Below the pieces are notes generated by a model, which worked only from the letters and a program-made list of their open reading frames with translations, was not told the origin of the DNA and made no database searches. Of a stretch of DNA of 5,736 bases, positions 1 to 5,736 are shown in pieces. A program made the translations under genes and the position numbers. The stretch covers positions 1 through 5,736 of the forward strand of contig CAIWVR010000522.1 of NCBI GenBank assembly GCA_903916165.1. Direction: 5' to 3'. Source of the stretch: an uncultured Hyphomicrobiales bacterium (GTDB lineage Bacteria; Pseudomonadota; Alphaproteobacteria; Rhizobiales; Beijerinckiaceae). The first letter of the stretch is position 1; every line of letters begins with the position of its first letter.

Positions 1-1
1 G

Positions 2-421
2 CCCCCCGCGCGGGTGGCGGACGTGAAGGCGCGCTTCGGCCTGCCGGTGATGAAGGCCATTGGTGTGTCCAGCCGCGACGACCTTGCGGCCGTTGGTCGC
101 TATGTCGGCATCGCCGACCGCCTTCTGTTTGACGCCAAGCCCCCCGCGGGCGCGGACCTGCCGGGCGGCAATGGCCTCGCCTTTGACTGGGACTTGCTGA
201 AGAATCTGCAGCTCGATGCGCCCTTCATGCTGTCGGGCGGGCTCGACGCCCGCAATGTGGTGGAGGCTGCGCGGCGCACCGGAGCCGGGGCTGTCGACGT
301 CTCTTCGGGGGTTGAAAGCGTGCCCGGCCAGAAGGACCCGGCGAGGATTGCCGCCTTCGTGCGCAGACTTCGCAGCGCAGCCGGAGTCGAGACGCTTGGT
401 TCGGACGACGCGACGCGCTAA
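2..421 (+). CDS. trpF: Phosphoribosylanthranilate isomerase, 3' part (5' end outside window)
   Basis: TrpF converts N-(5-phosphoribosyl)anthranilate to the carboxyphenylamino-deoxyribulose phosphate, a cytoplasmic step of tryptophan synthesis, on a (beta/alpha)8 barrel. The visible 139 residues form an open frame continuous with the left edge. A GTG at 14 lies inside conserved sequence and is probably not the true start, since the family is about 210-220 residues long. Visible signatures, numbered from the window edge, are [11 protein letters not shown] (12-22), DAKPP (44-48), [11 protein letters not shown] (53-63), FMLSGGL (75-81) and VDVSSGVES followed by PGQKD (98-112). The Asp in AFDW (62) matches the family's general acid. 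The general-base Cys near the N-terminus lies outside the window. The TAA stop is at 419-421, 28 bases before trpB. Function is secure from motifs and context; only the start is unknown. Confidence 0.96.
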   Translation, partial: PPARVADVKARFGLPVMKAIGVSSRDDLAAVGRYVGIADRLLFDAKPPAGADLPGGNGLAFDWDLLKNLQLDAPFMLSGGLDARNVVEAARRTGAGAVDVSSGVESVPGQKDPARIAAFVRRLRSAAGVETLGSDDATR

Positions 422-436
422 GACACGCGCGACCGC

Positions 437-442
437 GAGGAG
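437..442 (+). promoter_or_regulatory. Ribosome binding site of trpB
   Basis: GAGGAG lies seven bases before the TTG at 450. It is the best Shine-Dalgarno match in the trpF-trpB gap and it decides the trpB start, because no ATG or GTG in the trpB frame lies at a sensible distance from it. Confidence 0.75.
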
Positions 443-449
443 CCATCCT

Positions 450-1682
450 TTGACCATCGACATTCTGAACACGTCGCCCAATTCATTCCGCACCGGCCCG
501 GACGAGCGCGGGCATTTCGGCACATTCGGCGGCCGCTTTGTCGCCGAGACCCTGATGCCGCTCATTCTGGAGCTGGAGAAGGCCTATGAGGTCGCCAAGG
601 CCGACCCTGCTTTCCACGACGAGCTGGCCTATCTCGCCAAGCATTATGTCGGCCGTCCCAGCCCGCTCTATTACGCGGAGCGGATGACGGAGGAGCTTGG
701 CGGCGCGAAAATCTATTTCAAGCGCGACGAGCTGAACCATACCGGCGCGCACAAGATCAACAATGTGCTCGGCCAGATCCTGCTGGCGCGGCGCATGGGC
801 AAGAAGCGCATCATCGCGGAAACCGGCGCGGGGCAGCATGGCGTCGCCACGGCGACGGCCTGCGCAAAATATGGCCTCGAATGCGTCGTCTACATGGGCA
901 CCGTCGACGTCGAGCGCCAGAAGCCCAACGTCTTCCGCATGAAAATGCTCGGTGCCAAGATCGTGCCCGTGCAATCGGGTGCGCGCACGCTCAAGGATGC
1001 AATGAACGAGGCATTGCGCGATTGGGTCACCAATGTCGCCGATACTTTCTACTGCATCGGCACGGCGGCGGGGCCGCACCCCTATCCCGCCATGGTGCGC
1101 GACTTCCAGTCGATCATCGGCACGGAAGTGCGCTGGCAGATGGCAGAGGCTGAAGGCCGTCTGCCGGATTCGCTGATCGCCTGTATCGGCGGCGGCTCGA
1201 ATGCCATCGGACTGTTCCACCCGTTCCTCGACGACAAGAGCGTCGAGCTCATCGGCGTGGAGGCTGCCGGTCACGGGCTGGAATTTCCCGAAGGCCACGC
1301 CGCCTCGCTGGCGGGCGGCCGCCCCGGCGTCCTGCACGGCACCCGCACCTCTTTGCTGATGAACGATGATGGCCAGATCACCGAAGGCCATTCGATCTCG
1401 GCAGGCCTCGACTATCCCGGCATCGGTCCGGAACATGCCTGGCTGCGCGACATCGGCCGCGTGACCTATCTTTCGGCCACCGACAAGGAAGCCCTCGACG
1501 CCCTGCAGATGTGCTGCCGACTGGAAGGCATCATCCCGGCGCTCGAGCCCGCGCATGCGCTGGCGCAAGTCGCCAGGATCGCGCCGACGAAGCCCAAGGA
1601 TCATCTGATGGTCGTCAACGTCTGCGGCCGTGGCGACAAGGACATCTTCACCGTCGCCGAACATCTGGGAGGCATGGAATGA
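450..1682 (+). CDS. trpB: Tryptophan synthase beta subunit, TTG start
   Basis: TrpB is the PLP enzyme that condenses indole, channelled from TrpA, with L-serine to give tryptophan. It works as an alpha2beta2 complex in the cytoplasm. From TTG 450 the protein has 410 residues, slightly above the usual 395-406. The N-terminal FGTFGGRFV is at 23-31. The PLP-binding lysine is K102 in GAHKINN, the catalytic Glu is E124 in AETGAGQH, and the phosphate-binding loop GGGSNA is at 247-252. R156, D321 (SAGLDYP) and E366 (IIPALE) match Salmonella R141, D305 and E350. Position 392, equivalent to Salmonella Ser377 beside the PLP ring nitrogen, is Cys (VCGRGDKD). TTG is chosen because GAGGAG sits seven bases upstream and the next in-frame ATG (555, M36) would remove the conserved N-terminus. 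The frame stays open upstream into trpF, but an earlier start there would add unrelated residues. Confidence 0.97.
   Translation: MTIDILNTSPNSFRTGPDERGHFGTFGGRFVAETLMPLILELEKAYEVAKADPAFHDELAYLAKHYVGRPSPLYYAERMTEELGGAKIYFKRDELNHTGAHKINNVLGQILLARRMGKKRIIAETGAGQHGVATATACAKYGLECVVYMGTVDVERQKPNVFRMKMLGAKIVPVQSGARTLKDAMNEALRDWVTNVADTFYCIGTAAGPHPYPAMVRDFQSIIGTEVRWQMAEAEGRLPDSLIACIGGGSNAIGLFHPFLDDKSVELIGVEAAGHGLEFPEGHAASLAGGRPGVLHGTRTSLLMNDDGQITEGHSISAGLDYPGIGPEHAWLRDIGRVTYLSATDKEALDALQMCCRLEGIIPALEPAHALAQVARIAPTKPKDHLMVVNVCGRGDKDIFTVAEHLGGME
1667..1672 (+). promoter_or_regulatory. Ribosome binding site of trpA, inside the end of trpB
   Basis: GGGAGG lies within the last codons of trpB, six bases before the trpA ATG at 1679. 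With the ATGA stop/start overlap at 1679-1682 it supports coupled translation of the two tryptophan synthase subunits, which are needed in equal amounts. Confidence 0.7.
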
Positions 1683-2518
1683 CCTCACGCATTGACAGGC
1701 GCTTCGCCGCGTGTCGGGCCGAGGGCCGCGCCGCCCTCGTGACTTTCGTCATGGGCGGCGATCCCGATCCGGCGACCTCGCTCGACCTCGTGAAGGCGCT
1801 GCCGAAGGCCGGTGCCGACGTGATCGAAATCGGCATGCCCTTCACCGATCCAATGGCCGATGGCCCATCGATCCAGGCGGCGGGCCTGCGCGCGCTGGCT
1901 GCGGGCATGTCGCTCAACAAGACGCTCGATCTCGTGCGCGCCTTCCGCAAGGAAGATGACGCAACGCCCATCGTGCTGATGGGCTATTTCAACCCGATCT
2001 ACGTGCATGGCGTCCCCGCCTTCGTGGTGGAGGCGAAGGAAGCCGGCGTCGACGGCCTCATCGTCGTCGACCTGCCGCCGGAAGAGGATGACGAACTCTG
2101 CCTGCCAGCGCTCGACGCGGGGCTCAACTTCATTCGTCTGGCGACGCCGACCACAGACGACAGGCGCCTGCCCAAGGTGCTGACCAACACGTCGGGCTTT
2201 CTTTATTACGTGTCGATCAACGGCATCACCGGCGCGGCCACGCCCGATTATTCCAGCGTCGCCCATGCGGTGCAGCGCATCAGGGCAAAGACAGACCTGC
2301 CGATCGCGGTCGGCTTTGGTGTCAAAAATGCGCAATCGGCGGCGGAGATCGCCGCCCATGCCGATGGCGTCGTTGTCGGTACGGCGCTTGTAGATGCGCT
2401 GAAGACATCTCTCGACGGCACGGGCGGCGTGACCAAAGATACGATCCCCGCCGTGACCAGACTGGTGTCCGAGATCGCCGACGGCGTGCGTAGCGCGCGC
2501 AAGATCGCAGCAGAATAG
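1679..2518 (+). CDS. trpA: Tryptophan synthase alpha subunit
   Basis: TrpA cleaves indole-3-glycerol phosphate to indole and glyceraldehyde-3-phosphate. The indole passes through a tunnel to TrpB. The 279-residue protein is of normal length (about 265-280) for this TIM-barrel family. The family signature runs from about residue 41 to 64. It contains the two catalytic acids E50 (VIEIGMPF) and D61 (MADGPS), equivalent to Salmonella Glu49 and Asp60. Later motifs are MGYFNPIY (101-108), [11 protein letters not shown] (126-136), [10 protein letters not shown] (176-185) and the phosphate-binding GFGV (212-215). The ATG overlaps the trpB stop by four bases and has its own Shine-Dalgarno, so the start is well supported. 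The TAG stop is 14 bases before accD. All key residues are present and nothing suggests decay. Confidence 0.98.
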   Translation: MTSRIDRRFAACRAEGRAALVTFVMGGDPDPATSLDLVKALPKAGADVIEIGMPFTDPMADGPSIQAAGLRALAAGMSLNKTLDLVRAFRKEDDATPIVLMGYFNPIYVHGVPAFVVEAKEAGVDGLIVVDLPPEEDDELCLPALDAGLNFIRLATPTTDDRRLPKVLTNTSGFLYYVSINGITGAATPDYSSVAHAVQRIRAKTDLPIAVGFGVKNAQSAAEIAAHADGVVVGTALVDALKTSLDGTGGVTKDTIPAVTRLVSEIADGVRSARKIAAE

Positions 2519-2532
2519 ATCCGAGGATTGAG

Positions 2533-3420
2533 ATGAACTGGATTTCCAATGTCGTCCCGCCGAAGATTCGCTCGTTCCTGAAGCGCGAGACGCCCGAAAA
2601 CCTCTGGGTCAAATGCCCGGATTCCGGTGCGCTCGTCTTCCACAAGGACCTCGAGGCCAATCTCTATGTCGTGCCGGGCTCGGGCTATCACATGCGCTGC
2701 CCCGCCACGGCGCGGCTTGAGGGCCTGTTCGATGATGCGATCTATGAGTCGATTGCGACGCCTGAAGTCCCGGTCGATCCGCTGAAATTCCGTGACGTGA
2801 AGCGCTACACCGACCGCCTGAAGGAATATCGCGCCAAGACCGGCGAGCAGGACGCCGTGCAGCTCGCCGCCGGCTCCATCGAAGGCACGCCTGCTGTCGT
2901 CGCGGTCCAGGATTTCGAATTCATGGGCGGCTCGCTCGGCATGGCCGCAGGCGAGGCCATCATCACCGGCATGGAAGCCGCGATCGCGCGTCACACGCCC
3001 TTCATCATCTTCACGGCGTCGGGCGGTGCGCGCATGCAGGAAGGCATGTTCTCGCTGATGCAGATGCCGCGCACCACGGTCGCCGTTCGGCGCCTGCGGG
3101 CGGCCAGGCTCCCCTATATTGTCGTGCTCACCAATCCGACGACGGGCGGCGTCACCGCCTCCTATGCCATGCTGGGCGACATTCACATCGCCGAGCCTGG
3201 CGCGGTGATCGGCTTTGCCGGCGCGCGCGTGATCGAGCAAACCATCCGCGAGCGCCTGCCGGAAGGTTTCCAGCGCGCCGAATATCTGAAGAGCCATGGC
3301 ATGGTCGACATGGTCGTGCCGCGCGGCGAGATGCGCGCCACGCTGGCCCGGCTCTGCAAGCTGCTGACCAAGCAGCCGGGCGGCACAGCACCCGCGGGCG
3401 GCGAAGCCGAAGCGGCCTGA
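2533..3420 (+). CDS. accD: Acetyl-CoA carboxylase carboxyltransferase beta subunit, zinc ribbon degenerate
   Basis: AccD pairs with AccA to move the carboxyl group from carboxybiotin (on AccB) to acetyl-CoA, giving malonyl-CoA for fatty-acid synthesis. The 295-residue product has the usual length. The crotonase-like core carries [13 protein letters not shown] (131-143), [12 protein letters not shown] (160-171), [16 protein letters not shown] (201-216), [12 protein letters not shown] (226-237) and LPEGFQ with HGMVD (242-259). In the N-terminal zinc ribbon, E. coli has four Cys (27, 30, 46, 49). Here only C28 remains, and the other three positions are S31, V47 and S50, so zinc is unlikely to bind there in the usual way. 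As I recall, rhizobial AccD proteins also lack these cysteines, which suggests a lineage trait rather than damage. The ATG has GAGG six bases upstream (2523-2526). The C-terminal tail from about residue 282 is Gly/Ala-rich and unconserved. Confidence 0.97.
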   Translation: MNWISNVVPPKIRSFLKRETPENLWVKCPDSGALVFHKDLEANLYVVPGSGYHMRCPATARLEGLFDDAIYESIATPEVPVDPLKFRDVKRYTDRLKEYRAKTGEQDAVQLAAGSIEGTPAVVAVQDFEFMGGSLGMAAGEAIITGMEAAIARHTPFIIFTASGGARMQEGMFSLMQMPRTTVAVRRLRAARLPYIVVLTNPTTGGVTASYAMLGDIHIAEPGAVIGFAGARVIEQTIRERLPEGFQRAEYLKSHGMVDMVVPRGEMRATLARLCKLLTKQPGGTAPAGGEAEAA

Positions 3421-3430
3421 CGGGCGCGCC

Positions 3431-4765
3431 GTGCCCGAACACGCACCCATGGCGTCATCCGAGGGAATGCTGGAGCGTTTCCTCGGGCTGCATCCGCGCA
3501 AGATCGACCTGTCGCTTGGCCGCACCTTCGATCTGCTGGCGAAACTCGGGCATCCGGAGCACCGCCTGCCGCCGGTCATTCACGTGGCCGGCACCAATGG
3601 CAAGGGTTCGACCGTCGCGCTGATGCGCGCCATGATCGAGGCGTCGGGACGCACGGCCCATGTCTACACCTCGCCCCATCTGGTGCGCTTTCACGAACGC
3701 ATCCGCCTCGGTGCGCCAGGGCGCGGACAGCTCGTCAGCGAGGACAGACTGGTCGATGCCTTCAAGCGCTGCGAGAACGCCAATGCCGGTGCGCCGATCA
3801 CCCTGTTCGAGATCACGACGGTGGCAGCACTGCTGCTTTTCAGTGAACAGCCCGCCGATTACCTGCTGCTCGAAGTGGGCCTCGGCGGGCGCTTCGATTC
3901 CACCAATGTCATCGCGACCCCGCTTGCCAGCGTGATCACGCCGGTGTCGTTCGACCATCCGGAATTTCTCGGACGTACCATCGGCGAGATCGCCTCCGCG
4001 AAAGCCGGAATCATCAAGCCGGGCGCGCCCGCCTTCATCGGCAAGCAGACGGCCGAGGCGATGCGGGAATTCGAACGCGAGGCGCGGCTGGCTGCAACAA
4101 CACTGTGCCTGGCGGAGCGCGAATTTACCGCGCGCGAGGAAGGTGGACGCCTCGTCTACGAGGATGCGCAGGGTCTGCTCGACCTGCCGCTGCCACGCCT
4201 GCGTGGGCGCCACCAGATCGACAATGCGGCGCTCGCCATCGCCTGCCTCCGCGCGGTCGCGCCGGGAATCGATGCGACCGCGATGGAAAGGGGCCTGAGC
4301 CAGGTCGAATGGCCGGCGCGCCTGCAACGCCTGACGCGCGGGGCCCTTGTCGCCCGCGCGCCCAAGGGTGCCGAACTCTGGCTCGACGGCGGACATAATG
4401 AAGCGGGCGGTCGCGTGCTCGCCGAGGCCATGGCTGAATTTGAGGCGCAAGCACCGCGTCCGCTCGTGCTGGTCTGCGGGTCGCTCGCCACCAAGGATAC
4501 GGCCGCCTTCCTGGGTCATTTCTCCGGCCTCGCGCACGAACTGCTGGCGCTGCCGATCCACGGCGATCATGCCGGGCGCAGCGCGCTGGATATCGCCGCG
4601 CTGGCGCAAGGCGCGGGCATTCCTGCTGCTGCCTGCGAGACCATCGAACAGGCGCTCGATCTGCTGGTGGCCGGAGACTGGTCGGTCCCACCGCGGATCC
4701 TGATCTGCGGCTCGCTCTATCTCGCGGGGGAGATCCTCGCAGCCAATGGCACGCCGCCCGATTGA
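3431..4765 (+). CDS. folC: Dihydrofolate synthase / folylpolyglutamate synthase
   Basis: FolC is an ATP-dependent Mur-ligase-family enzyme. It adds glutamate to dihydropteroate and/or extends the polyglutamate tail of folates in the cytoplasm. Numbered from GTG 3431 (444 residues, normal length), it shows HPRKIDLSLGR (21-31), the P-loop GTNGKGST (54-61), TSPHLVRFHERI (80-91), LEVGLGGRFDSTN (147-159), SFDHPEFLG (173-181), and AKAGIIKPG with K191 as the probable carbamylated metal-site lysine. These are followed by GRHQIDNAALA (259-269), WPARLQ (294-299) and DGGHNEAGG (319-327), a variant of the usual DGAHNP. The end is certain but the start is not: GTG 3431, ATG 3449 and ATG 3467 are in frame, and none has a well-spaced Shine-Dalgarno (GAGGGA at 3461 abuts the last). 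The ten-base gap after accD suggests coupled translation. Motifs do not show whether both activities are present. Confidence 0.95.
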   Translation: MPEHAPMASSEGMLERFLGLHPRKIDLSLGRTFDLLAKLGHPEHRLPPVIHVAGTNGKGSTVALMRAMIEASGRTAHVYTSPHLVRFHERIRLGAPGRGQLVSEDRLVDAFKRCENANAGAPITLFEITTVAALLLFSEQPADYLLLEVGLGGRFDSTNVIATPLASVITPVSFDHPEFLGRTIGEIASAKAGIIKPGAPAFIGKQTAEAMREFEREARLAATTLCLAEREFTAREEGGRLVYEDAQGLLDLPLPRLRGRHQIDNAALAIACLRAVAPGIDATAMERGLSQVEWPARLQRLTRGALVARAPKGAELWLDGGHNEAGGRVLAEAMAEFEAQAPRPLVLVCGSLATKDTAAFLGHFSGLAHELLALPIHGDHAGRSALDIAALAQGAGIPAAACETIEQALDLLVAGDWSVPPRILICGSLYLAGEILAANGTPPD

Positions 4766-4830
4766 GCGCCGCGTTTGCGCGCAGGCGGTGATGGCCTAGG
4801 ATGGCCGTCGAAAAAGCGCATGAGAGCAGC
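4766..4830 (+). promoter_or_regulatory. folC-formate dehydrogenase gap with a weak promoter candidate
   Basis: This is the longest gap in the window and separates biosynthetic genes from an energy-metabolism gene, so a new promoter is expected here. The best candidate is TTGCGC (4775-4780) with TAGGAT (4797-4802), 16 bases apart. The matches to the sigma-70 consensus are only 3/6 and 4/6. It would start transcription around 4808-4810, which fits translation from 4831 rather than 4801. An imperfect hairpin (4767-4787) overlaps it but has no T tract. Treat this as a guess. Confidence 0.22.
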
Positions 4831-5736
4831 ATGAACACGACAAGCCGGCCCCCTCATCCCGGACGTGGCGGCGCGGGGCGCACAGGCCCAAAGGGCCGTG
4901 CGCCGGACCCGCGTGCCGAAGCCGAAATCGCCCTGCTCCTCGGTGCCCGCCCGCGCCAGCGCGACCTGCTGATCGAATATCTGCATCGCGTGCAGGACGC
5001 CTATGGCCAGATCGCCGCCGGCCATCTCGCAGCACTTGCCGCCGAACTGCGCCTCAGTCTCGCGGAAGCCTATGAGGTTGCCACCTTCTACGCCCATTTC
5101 GATGTGGTGAAGGAGGACGATGCGCCCGTCCCGTCGCGCACGATCCGCGTCTGCGACAGCATCGCCTGCCAGCTTGCCGGCGCTGAAAAGCTGATAGCGG
5201 CGCTGACGGCCGAACGCCTGCCCGACACGCGCATCCTGCGCGCGCCGTGCATCGGTCAATGCGACTGCGCACCCGCAGCGGTCGTCGGCCAGAACGTGAT
5301 TGCGCCTGCCACATTCGACGCCCTGCGCGCGACGACATCCATGGAGCCGGGTGAAATCTGCGAGACAGACTACGTCGCCTATCGCGCATCCGGCGGCTAC
5401 GGGCTCTTCGAGCGCCTGCGTGACGGCGCGACCACGCACGACGACGTGCTCAACATGATCGAGCACTCGGGCCTGCGCGGCATGGGCGGCGCGGGCTTTC
5501 CGGCGGCGCGCAAATGGCGGGCCGTGCGCGGCATGGCGGGCGTGACAGCGATGATCGTCAATGCGGACGAGGGCGAGCCCGGCACGTTCAAGGACCGCAT
5601 CCTGCTGGAGCGCGATCCCCATCGCGTGCTGGAAGGCGCGCTGATCGCCGCGACACTCGTGGGCGCGACCGAGATCCATTTTTACCTGCGTGACGAATAT
5701 GCCGGCGTGCGCGCGACGCTGACGCGCGAGATCGCA
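4831..5736 (+). CDS. NAD-dependent formate dehydrogenase beta subunit (NuoE-NuoF fusion), 5' part
   Basis: This is the N-terminal 302 residues of a protein cut by the right edge. The family fuses a NuoE-like and a NuoF-like domain and passes electrons from the Mo/W-containing alpha subunit through Fe-S clusters to FMN and NAD+. Residues 1-30 are basic and Gly/Arg-rich. Residues 31-170 are NuoE-like, with ATFYAHFDV (84-92) and [2Fe-2S] ligands C108-x4-C113 and C140-x3-C144. The NuoF-like part begins at about 180, with LRGMGGAGFPAARKW (215-229) for NADH/FMN and NADEGEPGTFKDR (244-256). The NuoF 4Fe-4S cysteines lie beyond the window. Retained NuoE cysteines argue against a HoxF hydrogenase subunit, and the fusion argues against ordinary complex I. 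It most resembles the M. extorquens FDH1 beta subunit (fdh1B/fdwB), including a PKGR...DP...RPRQRDLLIE pattern at the N-terminus. ATG 4831 has weak GAGAG four bases upstream; in-frame ATG 4801 is possible. The alpha-subunit gene should follow downstream. Confidence 0.88.
   Translation, partial: MNTTSRPPHPGRGGAGRTGPKGRAPDPRAEAEIALLLGARPRQRDLLIEYLHRVQDAYGQIAAGHLAALAAELRLSLAEAYEVATFYAHFDVVKEDDAPVPSRTIRVCDSIACQLAGAEKLIAALTAERLPDTRILRAPCIGQCDCAPAAVVGQNVIAPATFDALRATTSMEPGEICETDYVAYRASGGYGLFERLRDGATTHDDVLNMIEHSGLRGMGGAGFPAARKWRAVRGMAGVTAMIVNADEGEPGTFKDRILLERDPHRVLEGALIAATLVGATEIHFYLRDEYAGVRATLTREIA

Noticed and set aside
216..449. Upstream extension of trpB to an ATG at 216
   Set aside because: The extra 78 residues overlap trpF in another frame, are Arg-rich and resemble no part of TrpB. 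The Shine-Dalgarno at 437 supports a start at 450.
483..1688. A 401-codon open frame on the - strand opposite trpB
   Set aside because: It mirrors a certain gene in GC-rich DNA, where antisense frames stay open by codon bias. The product is Arg/His/Asp-rich with no recognisable domain.
2248..3579. A 443-codon open frame on the - strand opposite trpA, accD and folC
   Set aside because: It spans three well-supported genes and has low-complexity, Arg-rich composition typical of a shadow frame.
3455..4609. A 384-codon open frame on the - strand opposite folC
   Set aside because: It is a shadow of folC with no domain signature.
4767..4787. Imperfect hairpin after folC (CGCCGCG, TTTG loop, CGC, GCA bulge, GGCG) as a terminator
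   Set aside because: There is no T tract after it, the stem has a three-base bulge, and such GC-only pairings arise easily in DNA of this composition.
4791..4806. Direct repeat ATGGCC (4791-4796 and 4801-4806) as an operator
   Set aside because: Six-base repeats are expected by chance here, and the ten-base period alone is too little evidence for a regulator site.
4801..4830. ATG at 4801 as the formate dehydrogenase start, adding ten residues
   Set aside because: It is in frame, but its only purine run, AGG, directly abuts the ATG. The ATG at 4831 has a slightly better site and fits the promoter candidate. It is not excluded.
4717..5679. A 320-codon open frame on the - strand opposite the formate dehydrogenase gene
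   Set aside because: The + strand frame carries clear NuoE and NuoF motifs and ordered iron-sulfur cysteines; the antisense product has none.
4831..5736. Reading the last gene as complex I NuoE/NuoF or as hydrogenase HoxF
   Set aside because: Complex I subunits are normally separate genes within a nuo operon, and HoxF proteins typically lack the NuoE-type cysteines seen here. The N-terminal pattern fits formate dehydrogenase best.

Overview
The window is GC-rich (roughly two-thirds G+C by eye). Every gene I can support lies on the + strand. The order trpF–trpB–trpA–accD–folC and the protein signatures point to an alphaproteobacterium, most likely of the order Hyphomicrobiales (Rhizobiales), where this order is a familiar chromosomal arrangement. 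I cannot name the genus from the sequence.

Positions 1–2518 hold the end of a tryptophan-biosynthesis block. It starts with the 3' two-thirds of trpF (cut by the left edge). A complete trpB follows, best read from a TTG start at 450 behind a strong Shine-Dalgarno. A complete trpA overlaps the trpB stop by 4 bases (ATGA). Together these encode phosphoribosylanthranilate isomerase and the two subunits of tryptophan synthase. Positions 2533–3420 hold accD, the carboxyltransferase beta subunit of acetyl-CoA carboxylase, whose usual zinc-ribbon cysteines are mostly gone. Positions 3431–4765 hold folC, dihydrofolate/folylpolyglutamate synthase. The gaps between these five genes are 28, -4, 14 and 10 bases, so they probably form one transcription unit serving amino-acid, fatty-acid and folate synthesis.

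After a 65-base gap, which is the only plausible place for a new promoter, a different kind of gene begins at 4831 and runs off the right edge. Its 302 visible residues join a NuoE-like [2Fe-2S] domain to the start of a NuoF-like NADH/FMN domain. The whole, including a glycine/arginine-rich N-terminus, most resembles the beta subunit of the two-subunit NAD-dependent formate dehydrogenase known as FDH1 in Methylorubrum extorquens. The catalytic alpha subunit would be expected just downstream, outside the window.

I find no RNA genes, mobile elements, CRISPR arrays or long repeats, and no gene-free stretch over 300 bases. I see no evidence of an undescribed system. The points most worth a second look are the degenerate AccD zinc ribbon, the formate dehydrogenase gene placed directly after folC, the TTG start of trpB, and a Ser-to-Cys change at a cofactor-contacting position of TrpB.
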